The position numbers and the translations under genes are program-made. The notes under the pieces are model-generated. The model saw only the letters and a list, made by a program, of their open reading frames with translations. It was not told where the DNA came from and made no database searches. Of a stretch of 64,000 nucleotides of DNA, positions 1 through 8,486 are shown one piece after another; the first letter of the stretch is position 1; the number at the start of each line of letters is the position of its first letter. The stretch comes from CAIWHR01 sp963709525 (lineage in GTDB: Bacteria; Pseudomonadota; Gammaproteobacteria; Burkholderiales; Casimicrobiaceae). The stretch is from the NCBI GenBank assembly GCA_963709525.1, contig CAVPXB010000005.1, positions 96,488 to 160,487 of the forward strand. Direction: 5' to 3'.

Positions 1-51
1 GAAGGCGGAGTCGCGCACGGGTCCCCTCCGGGCCCCAAAATGGGGGAGGCG

Positions 52-777
52 TCAGGCGCGGACGTGCGCCGACTGGGCGTAATCCTCGAGCAATTCCTCG
101 AACACCATGGGCTCCTGCTCGCGCAGTTCGATCGCGTAGTCGAGGAACTTCACGACCCCGTCGCGCAGGATCTTGTCGACCTTTGCCTGCAACCGCGGAA
201 AGCGGGCGGCTTCCTCGGCGAACAGGCGATCGGGATTGCGCTGCTTGAAAGTGTCGATGTCCTGGATGAAATGCAGGATGAAGATCATGTCGTGGAAGAT
301 GGGCTCGAAGTCGTTCGTCGCCGCCCAGTCGAGGAAGGTCAGGAACACGTGCCGGCTGCGGACATACTCGTCCAGGATGCCGTCGACCACGGCGGGGGAC
401 TGGTACCTGAGTTCGGTGATCGCGTCGCGCACCGCGCGCATTTCCTGCGGCGATGCCGTGCGAATCCACTCGAGCGAGATGTGCGGCTGCACGAGTCCTG
501 CGAAATTGGAGATGAAGACGTTGCGCAGTTCCGAGCGAAAGATGTAGCTCTTCAGGTACATGAACTGCCGGCGGCGGGTTTCGCGCTCCCGGCTCGCAAG
601 CCAGCGCTCGACCACGATCGCGCCGACGAGGATCTCGAGCGGGATCGCCGCCATGTGTGCCAGAAACGTCACATGCGTGAGGTGCTCGATCCACAGGAAC
701 AGGGCCGACAGCGAGACGAGCCCCGCCCCCGCGAACAGCAGCGTGCTATGACGCTCGGTGAGCAGGCTCTTTTTCAT
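52..777 (-). CDS. Uncharacterised membrane-anchored protein
   Basis: Predicted 241-residue protein that I do not recognise. Two hydrophobic segments lie near the N-terminus (about residues 13-30 and 38-56), followed by a charged, helix-rich cytoplasmic-looking region of about 180 residues with many Leu, Glu and Arg and no catalytic motif I can name. This suggests a small inner-membrane protein with a large soluble tail. The start is the ATG before a Lys-Lys pair, typical of an inserted N-terminus. It is transcribed away from the secreted protein at 835-2067 on the same strand, 57 bases downstream of it, so the two could be co-transcribed. Confidence 0.6.
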   Translation of the reverse strand: MKKSLLTERHSTLLFAGAGLVSLSALFLWIEHLTHVTFLAHMAAIPLEILVGAIVVERWLASRERETRRRQFMYLKSYIFRSELRNVFISNFAGLVQPHISLEWIRTASPQEMRAVRDAITELRYQSPAVVDGILDEYVRSRHVFLTFLDWAATNDFEPIFHDMIFILHFIQDIDTFKQRNPDRLFAEEAARFPRLQAKVDKILRDGVVKFLDYAIELREQEPMVFEELLEDYAQSAHVRA

Positions 778-834
778 GGCCGTGATGATAGCCGATGGCC
801 GCCGACGTCGCTTCGGGGGGGGCGTGCCCGGACA

Positions 835-2067
835 TCAGAACTTGAACAGATCCTTCAGCTTGTTGACGGCGCCCGCGGCGTCGTCGAGCGGCGATGGCGG
901 CTGCTGCGATTGCGGCGGGGATTGCGGCGCGCGCTGCGGACGATCGGCGCTGCGCCGACTCGAGCCGCGATCTTCCGTTTCCATGCCGAGCGGGACCATG
1001 CCGACCGACTTGACGCGGACCTTCACCGCCCAGATTGGCTCCCAGGCGATCTTTGGGTCCGTCGGGCGCGGCGGCTGCGCGAGGTTCAGTTCCTCGCCGT
1101 AAGCAATGCCGTTGACCATGCCCCCTTCGACGCCCTCGAACACGCCCTTCGGGATCGTGCAGGTGGTCGCGCTCGGCGGAAGAACGACCTTTTCGCCGAT
1201 CATCCGGCGCACGAAATCGTTGGGCAGGTAGTTCATCAGCCCCCAGCCGGTGTCCTGCAGTTCGCTCGACGACCAGATGATCATCTCGTTGCCGCTCTGG
1301 CGGAAGCCCATCGCCTGCAGGAAGTAGCCCTGCGCGCCGGCAATCGTCGGCCACGACATCACCGTCGGTCCGGCGAGCGGCCCCTTGCCGTCGAGTTCCA
1401 GCGGTGGCATGAAGTCCTGCCGTTCGCCGATCGCGAAGCGGATGTCGGGAGTGGCGGTGCCGCGCACCAGTTGCTCGCCGCGCAGCGTCGCGTCGGCGGG
1501 CACGGCCTTGCGCTCGCGCTCGTTCGGCCAGATGTACTGCATGTTACGGGTCGCGCTCCAGCGCTCCGGCGGCGATCGTCCGGCGAGCGCCTGCCCGAAC
1601 TGCTGCAGCGACATCTTCTCGGTGTCGGCGATCTTCGGCTGCCCTGGACGAATCGTGTCGCCGCAGCCCCAGTAGATCAGCATTCGCGCCTTGGGCTTCT
1701 CGGGCGTCTTTTCGTCGTCGTAAGTCTCGCCGCGCTGCGAAGGCGGCGGCGCGAGCAGCGGCAGCGACGGCCCCATGTTCATCCCCGGCGGAATCATGTG
1801 GTCGGCCCCGGGCGCGCCGGTCGGCTTGTGCGACGAGCGCAGCCCGAGCCACAGTTCCTTCTGCGGCCCGCCGCCCATCCCGCCGGGCATCAATGCGCCC
1901 ATCGCGCCCATGCCGCCGGCCGGCATGCCGGGAATCGACATCGTCCGCGTCGCCACGTCGACGCCGTAGGTCGAAATGGGCGGCTTGGTCTGCTGCGTCT
2001 GGCCGTGCACCAGCACGGGAACGAGGGCGGCGGCAGCGAGTGCGGCGGCGCGGGAGGCAGGGATCAT
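835..2067 (-). CDS. Uncharacterised secreted protein
   Basis: Predicted 410 residues when started at the ATG at 2067, which puts a clean Sec signal peptide at residues 1-22 (hydrophobic Ala/Leu core ending at VHGQ). An upstream ATG at 2109 would add 14 residues in front of the signal and is less likely. A Gly/Met/Pro-rich low-complexity stretch follows, then a globular middle containing an isolated YWGCGD segment, and a Pro/Gln/Ser-rich C-terminal tail. I recognise no named family. Export to the periplasm or cell surface is inferred only from the leader. Confidence 0.6.
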   Translation of the reverse strand: MIPASRAAALAAAALVPVLVHGQTQQTKPPISTYGVDVATRTMSIPGMPAGGMGAMGALMPGGMGGGPQKELWLGLRSSHKPTGAPGADHMIPPGMNMGPSLPLLAPPPSQRGETYDDEKTPEKPKARMLIYWGCGDTIRPGQPKIADTEKMSLQQFGQALAGRSPPERWSATRNMQYIWPNERERKAVPADATLRGEQLVRGTATPDIRFAIGERQDFMPPLELDGKGPLAGPTVMSWPTIAGAQGYFLQAMGFRQSGNEMIIWSSSELQDTGWGLMNYLPNDFVRRMIGEKVVLPPSATTCTIPKGVFEGVEGGMVNGIAYGEELNLAQPPRPTDPKIAWEPIWAVKVRVKSVGMVPLGMETEDRGSSRRSADRPQRAPQSPPQSQQPPSPLDDAAGAVNKLKDLFKF

Positions 2068-2204
2068 CACCAGTCCTGTCGGGTCATCGGGCAAAGGGGC
2101 CGCGGCCATTCTAAACGGAGTGCGGCGCGGCGGACACGCTTTCCTTTGAGCGACCCGCCGCCGGAGCGGGCGTCCAGCCTTCGTCGCAGGGCTATACTCG
2201 GCCG

Positions 2205-3104
2205 ATGGTCAAACCCACCCTTGCCGGTCAACTTGTCGTCGCGATCTCGTCGCGCGCGCTGTTCGACCTTGCCGAGAGCCACCGCATCTATACCGAGGCG
2301 GGCGTCGACGCCTATCACCGCTACCAGGTCGAGCACGAGAACGAAATCCTCGCGCCCGGCCCCGCGTTTGCGCTGGTGAAGAAACTGCTTGGCGTCAATC
2401 GCCCCGACAAGCAGTACGTTGAAGTCATCCTGCTGTCGCGCAACAGCGCCGACACCGGCTTGCGGGTGTTCAACGCCATCAAGCACTACGGGCTCGACAT
2501 CACGCGCGCGGCGTTCACCAAGGGCGAGCCGACGTCGCGCTACGTGCCGGCCTTCGGCGCGCATCTCTTCCTCTCCGCCGACACCGGCGACGTGCGCCGG
2601 GCGCTCGATGAGGGCTACGCGGCGGCGACGATCTTTCCGTCGTCGGTGGGGGGCAACCAGAGTGCCGAACTGCGCATTGCCTTCGACGGCGACGCGGTGC
2701 TGTTTTCCGACGAGGCCGAGCGCGTCTATCAGGAACACGGGCTCGCCGAGTTCTCCAAGAGCGAAACCGAGGCGGCGCTGCGGCCGCTGTCGGGCGGACC
2801 GTTCAAGGACTTTCTCGCCGGGCTGCACCGCATCCAGGCCGATTTTCCCGCCGACCGAAGCCCCATTCGCACGGCGCTTGTCACAGCGCGCAGCGCACCG
2901 GCACACGAGCGCGTGATCCGCACGCTGCGGGCGTGGAACATCCGCATCGACGAGGCGCTGTTTCTGGGCGGGCTCGACAAGGGCGAGTTCCTGCGGGCCT
3001 TCGGCGCCGATATCTTTTTCGACGACCAGCGCACGCACGTCGAATCGGCGGCAAAGCACGTCGCCGCCGGCCACGTGCCGCACGGCGTGGCGAATCGACG
3101 TTGA
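2205..3104 (+). CDS. Cytosolic 5'-nucleotidase (cN-I-like family)
   Basis: A 299-residue protein resembling the 5'-nucleotidase family of PF06189, which dephosphorylates nucleoside 5'-monophosphates in the cytoplasm. The N-terminal stretch AISSRALFDL, the VILLSRNSADTGLRVFNAI block, the FTKGEP segment and the C-terminal FLGGLDKGEFLRAFGADIFF block fit that family, and the length is normal. It has no signal peptide. It stands alone on the plus strand between two minus-strand blocks, so its role is probably nucleotide salvage unrelated to its neighbours. The assignment rests on pattern memory rather than a search. Confidence 0.8.
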   Translation: MVKPTLAGQLVVAISSRALFDLAESHRIYTEAGVDAYHRYQVEHENEILAPGPAFALVKKLLGVNRPDKQYVEVILLSRNSADTGLRVFNAIKHYGLDITRAAFTKGEPTSRYVPAFGAHLFLSADTGDVRRALDEGYAAATIFPSSVGGNQSAELRIAFDGDAVLFSDEAERVYQEHGLAEFSKSETEAALRPLSGGPFKDFLAGLHRIQADFPADRSPIRTALVTARSAPAHERVIRTLRAWNIRIDEALFLGGLDKGEFLRAFGADIFFDDQRTHVESAAKHVAAGHVPHGVANRR

Positions 3105-3158
3105 CGAACGCGGTGCGGGCGCGGGATCGGGTGCTGCAGCCGCGCCTGGATCGCGATG

Positions 3159-3422
3159 TCAGTCGAGCGTCAGGTCCATGACGACGTGGTCGGCGTCGCT
3201 GTCGACGACCTTGTGCGCGAGGCGACTGCCGTACCGGTCGGCGAGTTCTTCCATCAGCACGATCGGATACTCGCATCCGATGTAGCGGAACGTGCCGCCC
3301 GAGGGCAGATTTTCCATCGCCTCGCAGACGACCTCGTGGCGCACCCGTCCGGAGAGGCAACGGGCATCGAAGGTCTGCAGCGGCGTCGTTGTGCGGCTTG
3401 GCGAGAGGCTGGTGGTTTCCAT
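3159..3422 (-). CDS. Small DUF2249-like protein
   Basis: An 87-residue protein with a TFDAR motif near the start, a LPSGGTF turn and an IVLMEELADRYG helix, the layout of the DUF2249/TusA-like fold. The start at 3422 (METTS) is preferred over an in-frame ATG 27 bases further out because the longer N-terminus adds nothing typical of the fold. It lies downstream of the Mop protein and tup genes on the same strand, which hints at metal or redox cofactor handling, but this is context only. Confidence 0.5.
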   Translation of the reverse strand: METTSLSPSRTTTPLQTFDARCLSGRVRHEVVCEAMENLPSGGTFRYIGCEYPIVLMEELADRYGSRLAHKVVDSDADHVVMDLTLD

Positions 3423-3544
3423 TGCAACGAGTCCAAACGCGCCGACCAAGCCGGCCGGCTATTGGACTATTGCATTGCAACAAATGGTTCGCCTTGCGTG
3501 AGATCAAATGCCGTGCGCATGACTGCTGCGACACGATGACGCAG

Positions 3545-3754
3545 TCACTGCTTGCCGACGATGACGTCGGACGCCTTGATGATCGCCGAAGCGGCGTCGC
3601 CGACCTTGAGCGCCAGGTCATCTACCGCTTCGTTGGTGATCGAGGCGGTGACCAATGCGCCGCCGGCGATCTCGATCCGAACGTGCGACGTTGTGGCGCC
3701 ACGCTTGACGTCGACGACCTTGCCTGCAAGAACATTGCGTGCTGAAAGTTTCAT
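3545..3754 (-). CDS. Molbindin-like Mop/TOBE protein
   Basis: A 69-residue protein consisting of one Mop (TOBE) domain: KLSARNVLAGKV at the start, KRGATTSHVRIEI in the middle and VTASITNEAVDDL near the end. Proteins of this family form hexamers that bind molybdate or tungstate oxyanions in the cytoplasm, acting as a store or buffer. The full single domain is present. It lies 61 bases downstream of tupA on the same strand, so it probably belongs to the same uptake operon and sequesters the imported tungstate or molybdate. Confidence 0.9.
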   Translation of the reverse strand: MKLSARNVLAGKVVDVKRGATTSHVRIEIAGGALVTASITNEAVDDLALKVGDAASAIIKASDVIVGKQ

Positions 3755-3815
3755 GATTTCTCCTGGGGTGGACTGGGCGCCGAGAATGCGCCTTGGGTTG
3801 CCCGCATGACGGATG

Positions 3816-4643
3816 TCACTTCTTCGCGCTCGCGAAGAAGAGCTGCTCGCCGCCGATCCTGTAGCTGGCGATCACCGCCTGACCTTCGGGCGAGGTGAGC
3901 CAGTCGATGAAGGCTTCTCCGTCCGCCCTTTTGACGTGCGGGTGCCTGGCCGGATTGACGAGCATGACGCCGTAGGGATTGAAGAGCTTCTGGTCGCCTT
4001 CGACCAGCACCGCCAGTTCGCCGCGATTCCTGAAGTTGAGCCAGGTGCCGCGGTCGGCGAGCAGGTACGCATTCATCGACGAGGCGGTATTGAGCGACGG
4101 CCCCATGCCGGACCCGGTTTCCCGGTACCACGTCCCCTTCTGCGTGGCGAGGTCGACGCCGGCATCGTTCCAGTAGCGAAGCTCGGCGGCGTGGGTGCCG
4201 CTCTTGTCGCCGCGGGAGACGAAGGGCGTCTGCGCGGCAGCGATCTTCTTCAATGCCGCAGCCACATCCTTCGACCCCGCGACCTTCGCCGGGTCGGTTT
4301 TCGGCCCGATGATGACAAAATCGTTGTACATCACGTCGCGGCGGTCGATGCCCCAGCCGTCGGCGACGAACTTGTCCTCGGCGACGCGATCGTGGACGAA
4401 CACCACGTCGGCGTCACCGCGGCGCCCGGTGTCGAGCGCCTGGCCGGTGCCCAGCGCGACGACGCGCACCTGTATGCCGGTTTTCTGTGTGAACGCCGGC
4501 AGCAGGTGTGCGAACAGGCCCGACTGCTCGGTCGAGGTGGTCGAGGCGACAACGATGAAGCGCTCCTGGGCGTGGACGGGTGCCCACGCCAGCGCGCCCG
4601 CGGCGAGCAACAGTGCAACGGCAATCCTTCGAGTCAGTGCCAT
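3816..4643 (-). CDS. tupA: Tungstate ABC transporter, periplasmic binding protein
   Basis: A 275-residue precursor with a Sec signal peptide ending near HAQ (residue 26). The mature part begins with the family motif VASTTSTEQSGL, which forms part of the oxyanion pocket, and contains GTGQAL, SRGDKSGTH and the TGSGMG segment typical of the TupA/ModA-like binding proteins. It delivers tungstate (possibly also molybdate) to the TupBC membrane complex. The start at 4643 is fixed by an AAAGGAG ribosome site 8-14 bases upstream and by a 10-base overlap with the end of tupC. Confidence 0.9.
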   Translation of the reverse strand: MALTRRIAVALLLAAGALAWAPVHAQERFIVVASTTSTEQSGLFAHLLPAFTQKTGIQVRVVALGTGQALDTGRRGDADVVFVHDRVAEDKFVADGWGIDRRDVMYNDFVIIGPKTDPAKVAGSKDVAAALKKIAAAQTPFVSRGDKSGTHAAELRYWNDAGVDLATQKGTWYRETGSGMGPSLNTASSMNAYLLADRGTWLNFRNRGELAVLVEGDQKLFNPYGVMLVNPARHPHVKRADGEAFIDWLTSPEGQAVIASYRIGGEQLFFASAKK

Positions 4644-5380
4644 GGGAGTTCTCCTTTGAGATAGGCCGCGGCTTCGGCCGAGTCGGGATGATGGAAAAAG
4701 CGGTCGATGGAAGTGCGCTCGACCAGACGTCCGCGATCGAGAAACAGCACCTCGTCGCCCAGGCGCTGGGCCTGGCCGAGGTTGTGGGTGACCAGGACGA
4801 TCTTCGTTCCCGCGGCGTGGATCGCCTGGATCACGGCCTCGATCTCGCGCGTCGCGCCGGGATCGAGATTGGCGGTCGGCTCGTCGAGGAACAGCACCTC
4901 GGGCTGAAGCGACCACGCGCGTGCCAGCGCAAGTCGCTGCTGTTCGCCGCCCGAGAGCACGCGCGCCGGCCGCTCGGCGAAGGCCGCGAGTCCGACGCGA
5001 TCGAGTGCTGCCAGCGCGCGATCGCGGCGCTCGGCGGACGCCACACCGGCGAGTCCCAGCGCAAAGGTCATGTTGCCCAACACGCTGCGCCGGAACAGCA
5101 CCGGGCGCTGGAACACCATCGCCTGCCGGCGGGGTTCGCCTCGCGCCTCCGGCACGTTCCAGCGCACTTCACCGCTCGTCGGTTGCAGCAGGCCGTGACA
5201 CAGGCGCAGCAGCACGCTCTTTCCCGCGCCGTTGGCGCCGAGGATGACGCTACGCAAGCCGTGCTCGAGCGTGGCCGTGACGCCGGACAGCACCGTCTTG
5301 CCGCCGGCGATCCAGCCGACGTCGACCAGCGAGAGCGGCAGCAACGCCGGTGCGAGGTAGCGAGTCGAGCGCTCAGCCAT
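4634..5380 (-). CDS. tupC: Tungstate ABC transporter, ATP-binding protein
   Basis: A complete 248-residue ABC ATPase: Walker A GANGAGKS (residues 48-55), Q-loop VFQRP, signature LSGGEQQ, Walker B VLFLDEP and the switch His in VTHN. It energises import of tungstate by TupAB at the inner membrane. It overlaps the end of tupB by 8 bases and the start of tupA by 10 bases, so the three genes are translationally coupled. In the usual tup order the binding protein comes first; here it comes last. Confidence 0.92.
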   Translation of the reverse strand: MAERSTRYLAPALLPLSLVDVGWIAGGKTVLSGVTATLEHGLRSVILGANGAGKSVLLRLCHGLLQPTSGEVRWNVPEARGEPRRQAMVFQRPVLFRRSVLGNMTFALGLAGVASAERRDRALAALDRVGLAAFAERPARVLSGGEQQRLALARAWSLQPEVLFLDEPTANLDPGATREIEAVIQAIHAAGTKIVLVTHNLGQAQRLGDEVLFLDRGRLVERTSIDRFFHHPDSAEAAAYLKGELPWH

Positions 5381-6078
5381 GACGCCGCTGCACCGCTTCG
5401 CGGGTGAGATGGGCGACGACGTTGAGCGCCAGCACGATGGAGAGCAGGACGAGCGCCGAGGCCCAGCGCCAGCGGCAGGTCGCCCTTCGACGTCTCGAGC
5501 GCGATCGCCGTGGTCATCACCCGGGTGACGCCGTCGATGTTGCCGCCGACGATCATCACCGCGCCCACTTCGGATATCGCGCGGCCGAACCCCGCCAGCA
5601 CGATCGTCACCAGCGAAAAGCGCAGGTCCCACAGCAGCGCCAGCGCGGACGCCATGGGGCCCGCGCCCAGCGATTGCAGCTGTTCGCGCGTCTCCTGCCA
5701 CGCATCGCCGATCATCTGCCGCGTAAGGGCGGCGAGGAGCGGCGTCACCAGGATCGCCTGCGCGATGACCATCGCCGTCGGCGTGAACAGGATGCCGAGG
5801 GCGCCCAGCGGGCCCGCGCGCGACAGCAACAGGTAGACGAGGAGGCCGACGACCACCGAGGGCAGGCCCATCAGCGCATTGAGCGTCACGATGGCCGCAC
5901 GTCGTCCGCGAAACTTCGTCACCGCGATCAGCGCGCCGAGCGGCATGGCGAGGAGCGTCGCGACGAGGATCGACCCTGCACTGATGCGCAACGACAGGAA
6001 GACGATCTCGACCAGCTTGGCATCGCCCAGTGCGACGAGGCGCCAGGCTTCGGCGAATGCCAGCAGGGTCGTGCTCAT
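5373..6078 (-). CDS. tupB: Tungstate ABC transporter, permease (apparent frameshift)
   Basis: Permease of about 234 residues once one extra base near 5456-5468 is ignored. The first 200 residues contain hydrophobic segments and the permease loop with GRAISEVGAVMIVGGN, the conserved cytoplasmic EAA-like motif that contacts the ATPase. After the frameshift the other frame continues with LVLLSIVLALNVVAHLT, the expected last membrane helix, and stops at 5373 inside the start of tupC. The continuation is so good that a sequencing indel is the simplest explanation. Without it the product would lose its last helix and gain about 130 foreign residues. Confidence 0.85.
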
Positions 6079-6188
6079 GCGTGAGGATTGGCGCGCGGAG
6101 GGCGTTGAACGAATCGGAGACGCGTCGGCGCACGGTGCGCCACGCGGAATCGATGACCCAGTCTAGGGCCGACGGCGGCGGATCAAAA

Positions 6189-6206
6189 TATGCAATGTCG
6201 TGCATA
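6189..6206. promoter_or_regulatory. Inverted repeat, probable operator of tup operon/regulator
   Basis: Perfect inverted repeat TATGCA-N6-TGCATA in a locally AT-rich stretch, 111 bases upstream of tupB and 187 bases upstream of the divergent ModE-like regulator. Two short half-sites separated by six bases is the arrangement bound by ModE-type dimers. I infer it is the site through which the regulator at 6393-7457 senses tungstate or molybdate. The rest of the 6079-6392 gap holds the repeat element at 6242 and no gene. Confidence 0.5.
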
Positions 6207-6241
6207 ATAAGCACTGCGGCTCGCGGCTATATCCGCTCCCG

Positions 6242-6390
6242 TTGATCCGGCACAGTGATGGATGAAGTTGCGTTCGGGCTGAGCCAGTCGAAGCTCCTTC
6301 GATTCAACTCAGGACAGGCCCTTCGACAAGCTCAGGACAGGCCCTTCGACAAGCTCAGGGCGAACGGTTCAATCACATCAGGCTGCCGAA
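6242..6390. repeat. Composite repeat element, TTGATCCGGCA family
   Basis: Begins with TTGATCCGGCAC and continues with the GGGCTGAGCCAGTCGAAG segment seen, in the opposite orientation, at 46060 and 51410. It then holds two copies of CCCTTCGACAAGCTCAGG and ends with GGGCGAACGGTTCAATCA. It is the reverse complement of the element at 51330-51456 with an extra internal copy. It ends only a few bases before the regulator start at 6393, so it separates that gene from the likely operator. Confidence 0.8.
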
Positions 6391-6392
6391 CG

Positions 6393-7457
6393 ATGCGCAA
6401 ACTGCAACCCGGAATTGCCTGGACCTTCGCCGATCGCGCGGGTCCGCCGCTGGCGCGCGAATTCGTTCCGCTGCTGGCGGGGATCGCCGCCGGGGGCAGC
6501 CTGGCGGCGGCTGCGCGCAGCCTCGGCCTCTCCTACCGCGGCGCATGGGGGGTGCTCGAAGCAGCGGAGCGCTCGAGCGGCGCGACCTTCGTCGTGCTGG
6601 AACGCGGGCGCGGTTCGCGGCTGTCGCCGCTGGGAGAGCGCCTGGTCGCCGCGGATGCCGCTGCGCAGCAGTTGCTCGTTACGAATGCGGGTGCGCTGAG
6701 GGTGCCGCTGCGCCACGCGCTTCCCATGCAGGCGATGGCCAGCACGCTGCGCGTGGCGGCCAGCCACGACATGGCGTTGGCGGCATTGCGCGCGCAGTGG
6801 CGCGGGCAGCACGGCGTCGAACTCGAGTTTCATGGCAGTGCCGAGAGCCTCGCGCTCTACGTCAGCGGCGAGGTCGACATCGCGGGTTTTCACGTCGGCG
6901 GCCGCGACTCGCTGCTCGTCTCCATGCTGCGGCCTTCGCGCGACCAGCCGGTGCGCTTCCTCAGGCGCTCGCAGGGATTGATCCTGCCCCGCGGCAATCC
7001 CCGCCGCGTGAAGGCGCTCTCCGACGTCGCGGCAAAGCGCCTGCGCTTCGTCAATCGCCAGCCCGGGTCGGGCACGCGGCTGCTGCTCGACCGCCTGCTG
7101 GCCCTGGGCGGCTTGAGGCCGGCTGACGTCGAGGGCTACGCCAACGAGGAGTTCACGCACGTGGCGGTCGCGGCGACCATCGCCGCCGGCAAGGCGGATG
7201 CGGGCGTGGGGCTCGAAGCCGCCGCGCGCGAGTTCGGCCTCACCTTCGTGCCGCTGGTGCGCGAGGACTACCTTTTCGTGTGTCGCAAGCGGGCTTTCCG
7301 CTCGCCGCGGGTCATGGCGTTTTGCGCGCTGCTGGCCGATGCCGCAACGCGCGCGGCGGTCGATCGGCTCGCCGGCTACGCGCTCGACGACCCTGGCACG
7401 CCGCGCGAACTCGCGCGCCGCGCCGACGGCCGCAACGTGCTGCTTATAGCGCGGTGA
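6393..7457 (+). CDS. ModE-like regulator with periplasmic-binding-protein-like sensor domain
   Basis: A 354-residue protein. Residues 1-100 form a ModE/LysR-type winged helix (LAAAARSLGLSYRGAWGVLEAAE). From about residue 110 a PBP-like domain (PF12727 type) follows, with VAASHDMAL, DIAGFHVGG and NRQPGSGTRLLLD, the last a typical oxyanion-loop sequence. Such proteins control molybdate or tungstate uptake genes. It is divergent from tupB, which supports that target. An upstream in-frame ATG at 6255 lies inside a repeat element and would give a non-protein-like leader, so the start at 6393 is chosen. Its last 14 bases overlap the convergent aldo/keto reductase gene. Confidence 0.85.
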   Translation: MRKLQPGIAWTFADRAGPPLAREFVPLLAGIAAGGSLAAAARSLGLSYRGAWGVLEAAERSSGATFVVLERGRGSRLSPLGERLVAADAAAQQLLVTNAGALRVPLRHALPMQAMASTLRVAASHDMALAALRAQWRGQHGVELEFHGSAESLALYVSGEVDIAGFHVGGRDSLLVSMLRPSRDQPVRFLRRSQGLILPRGNPRRVKALSDVAAKRLRFVNRQPGSGTRLLLDRLLALGGLRPADVEGYANEEFTHVAVAATIAAGKADAGVGLEAAAREFGLTFVPLVREDYLFVCRKRAFRSPRVMAFCALLADAATRAAVDRLAGYALDDPGTPRELARRADGRNVLLIAR

Positions 7458-8460
7458 TGCGCCCCTCGGGCGGGTAGCGCGGATCGGTGTAGCCTGGAGT
7501 GGACGGGTGGCCCGGCGTCACCAGCGAGTCGACCAGCGCCTCGTCGTCGGCCGACCACGCGGTGCCGATCGCCGACAGGTAATCCTGCCACTGCTCGAAG
7601 GTGCGCGGCCCCGCGATCAGCGAGGTGACGATGTCGTTCGCCCACAGCCATGCAAGCGCGAACTGCGTCAGCGTCCGGCCTGTCTTCGCCGCGTGCAGCG
7701 CCAGTTTATCGGCGATCGCCAGCGACTCGGCGCGGAACTCCGTTTCCATGAAGCGCGAGTCGCTCACCGCTGCGCGCGAGCCCTCGGGCAGGCTGCCGCC
7801 GGCCTTGTACTTGCCGGTCAGAACGCCGCGCGCCGTCGGCGAGTAGGGCGCGACGCCGATGCCGTAATGATCGCAGGCGGGCAGGACCTCGAACTCCGGC
7901 ATGCGGTTCAGAAGGTTGTAGTAGGGCTGGCAGATGACCGGCGGCGGAACGCCCTGCGCCTCGCAGGCGTTGACCATCTCGGCGATTCGCCAGCCGCGAT
8001 AATTGGAGACGCCGAAATAGCGGATCTTGCCGGCTCGGATCAGGTCGCCCAGTGCGCCGACGGTTTCATCCATGGCCGTGTCCGGATCGTCGCGGTGCAG
8101 GTAATAGATGTCGATGACGTCGGTGGAAAGGCGCGCGAGGCTGTCGTCGCAGGCGTTGAACAGCCAGCGGCGAGACAGCCCGCCATCAAAGGGTCGCTGC
8201 GTCAGCACGTTGCCGACCTTGGTGGCGAGAATCCAGTGCCGGCGCTCGCGCTTGATCAGCGCGCCGACGATGCGTTCGGATTCGCCCTTGACGTAGGCAT
8301 CGGCGGTGTCGATGAAGTTGACACCGGCGTCGCGGGCAGAATCGACGATGCGCTGCGCGGCAGCCGCATCGGTGCGATCGCCGAAGGTCATGGTGCCGAG
8401 GCACAGGGTCGAGACTTCGAGGCCGCTCGCGCCAAGGCGGCGGTATTCGATCATGGACAT
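7444..8460 (-). CDS. Aldo/keto reductase
   Basis: A 338-residue NADPH-type aldo/keto reductase. The catalytic tetrad is visible: Asp51 and Tyr56 in FIDTADAY, Lys81 in LATKVG and the His in YLHRDD; the cofactor end is LIAGPRTFEQ. These enzymes reduce aldehydes or ketones, or oxidise alcohols, in the cytoplasm; the exact substrate cannot be read from sequence. It lies 26 bases downstream of the TIM-barrel gene at 8487-9377, so it is probably the last gene of that operon and may act on the same carbocyclic or sugar-like substrate. Confidence 0.88.
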   Translation of the reverse strand: MSMIEYRRLGASGLEVSTLCLGTMTFGDRTDAAAAQRIVDSARDAGVNFIDTADAYVKGESERIVGALIKRERRHWILATKVGNVLTQRPFDGGLSRRWLFNACDDSLARLSTDVIDIYYLHRDDPDTAMDETVGALGDLIRAGKIRYFGVSNYRGWRIAEMVNACEAQGVPPPVICQPYYNLLNRMPEFEVLPACDHYGIGVAPYSPTARGVLTGKYKAGGSLPEGSRAAVSDSRFMETEFRAESLAIADKLALHAAKTGRTLTQFALAWLWANDIVTSLIAGPRTFEQWQDYLSAIGTAWSADDEALVDSLVTPGHPSTPGYTDPRYPPEGRITAL

Positions 8461-8486
8461 GGAGGTTTCCGGGGGTGGGTGACGAA

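Noticed and set aside
40..2379. A plus-strand open frame of 779 codons covering the first 2.3 kb
   Set aside because: It is an Arg/His-rich shadow of two minus-strand genes in high-GC DNA; no domain, start context or codon pattern supports it.
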